Origin: Daphnia carinata
Taxonomy: Eukaryota > Arthropoda > Branchiopoda > Diplostraca > Daphniidae
NCBI RefSeq assembly: GCF_022539665.2
Contig: NC_081331.1
Span: 7,223,534 to 7,287,533 of the forward strand
Reading direction: 5' to 3'
DNA length: 64,000 nt
Part shown: in pieces, positions 63,520-64,000 of the stretch
Position numbering within the stretch: the stretch's first letter is position 1
Layout: each line of letters starts with the position of its first letter
Notes under the pieces: generated by a model
The model's database searches: none
What the model was told of the DNA's origin: nothing
The model's input: only the letters and a program-made list of their open reading frames with translations
Made by a program: the position numbers and the translations under genes

Positions 63520-64000
63520 GGGCGAGTTACAAAACCCAACGAGCGCTACACTTTCCGGTAAGAGGACTCCCGTGCCATCGACATTAAGACTTTAGACCTT
63601 TTTTTTTTTACTTGATGGTTGGGACTGTAAACGTCAAACGGACTCGCATGTAAACCTCAAACGGATTCCCGATCTACCGACAAATGGACTCTCGATACAG
63701 GTAAACATTAATTTATTTTTTTTTTCACCTATAGTATTGCCAAGTAGGTAGGTATTTAATTAATGTAATTACTATAGTGATGTTTTTCTATGATGTATCG
63801 TTTTATGAATTGTAATATTTGTATTATAGAAAAAAAAGTATTAATAAAACCATGGTGTATTAGTAATGGTGAGACAACTCTCCATTTTAAGGCCTATCTC
63901 GAATGAAGCCTGTTTTCAGAGGAGGTGGGTGTGGCCTAATTGAGGAGACTTATAGCCAACGCCACCATCGGAACTACTTAGGAACTAGATCATTCGCCAA
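63520..64000. other. right edge of the window, no gene seen
   Basis: Contains short direct repeats of a word like CAAACGGACTC (63637, 63659 variant) and T tracts. Nothing else recognised. Confidence 0.3.

Noticed and set aside
1-64000. CRISPR array, bacterial operon or phage features
   Set aside because: Introns, TATA/initiator promoters, AATAAA signals and eukaryotic retroelements show a nuclear genome; no regularly spaced repeats were seen.

Overview
The window looks like nuclear DNA of an arthropod, most likely a branchiopod crustacean such as Daphnia. The reasons are compact spliced genes with introns of about 45 to 80 bases on both strands, arthropod-style TATA and initiator promoters, a secreted CUB protein of the arthropod type, and a Gypsy-type retroelement load. 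The species is an inference; the spliced eukaryotic gene structure is seen directly. Exon borders were placed by eye from reading frame, GT/AG signals and similarity to known families.

Gene-rich part (1-24,538). In order: the 3' end of RFT1 (+); an unrecognised gene (-); a neutral sphingomyelinase of the SMPD3 type (+); a secreted CUB protein (+); ZZZ3, an ATAC-complex subunit (-); three adjacent pieces of unrelated genes (bystin, an SLC26A11-like transporter, and the LASP SH3 domain); an MK-STYX-like pseudophosphatase (-); a probable AP5B1 (-); a 0.97-kb TA-flanked foldback element with almost identical 411-base arms; GPATCH3 (+); and DAP3/mitoribosomal mS29 (-).

Repeat-rich part (24,539-53,375). 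A hAT-like MITE and old LTR debris lead into a nested array. Gypsy-1 (27,937-39,989, 12 kb, TSD GTAG, LTRs differing at about 2 of 693 positions) sits inside the 5' LTR of an older, decayed relative, Gypsy-2. Gypsy-2 also carries a solo LTR of the Gypsy-1 family inside its gag. The elements encode Gag, Pol and an envelope-like glycoprotein. Three further things stand out. A long second ORF overlaps the N-terminal half of gag and is conserved in both copies. A GGGAAAC frameshift heptamer lies at the gag end in both copies. Small accessory genes lie between integrase and env, each with its own TATA box; in Gypsy-1 the accessory gene also has AATAAA followed 26 bases later by a roughly 70-base A tract, as if a polyadenylated mRNA had been copied into the element.

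Right part (53,376-64,000). It holds an endogenous copy of a plus-strand RNA virus capping-methyltransferase domain (virga/nege-like), LTR-like debris, a long stretch with no recognisable gene, and a decayed 5.47-kb DNA transposon with about 140-base inverted repeats and an 8-base TSD. Its broken transposase resembles the Kyakuja/Dileera/Zisupton group.

The cellular genes are unrelated housekeeping genes and show no pathway cluster. The biologically novel material is in the Gypsy elements: the overlapping gag ORF and the autonomous accessory cassette.
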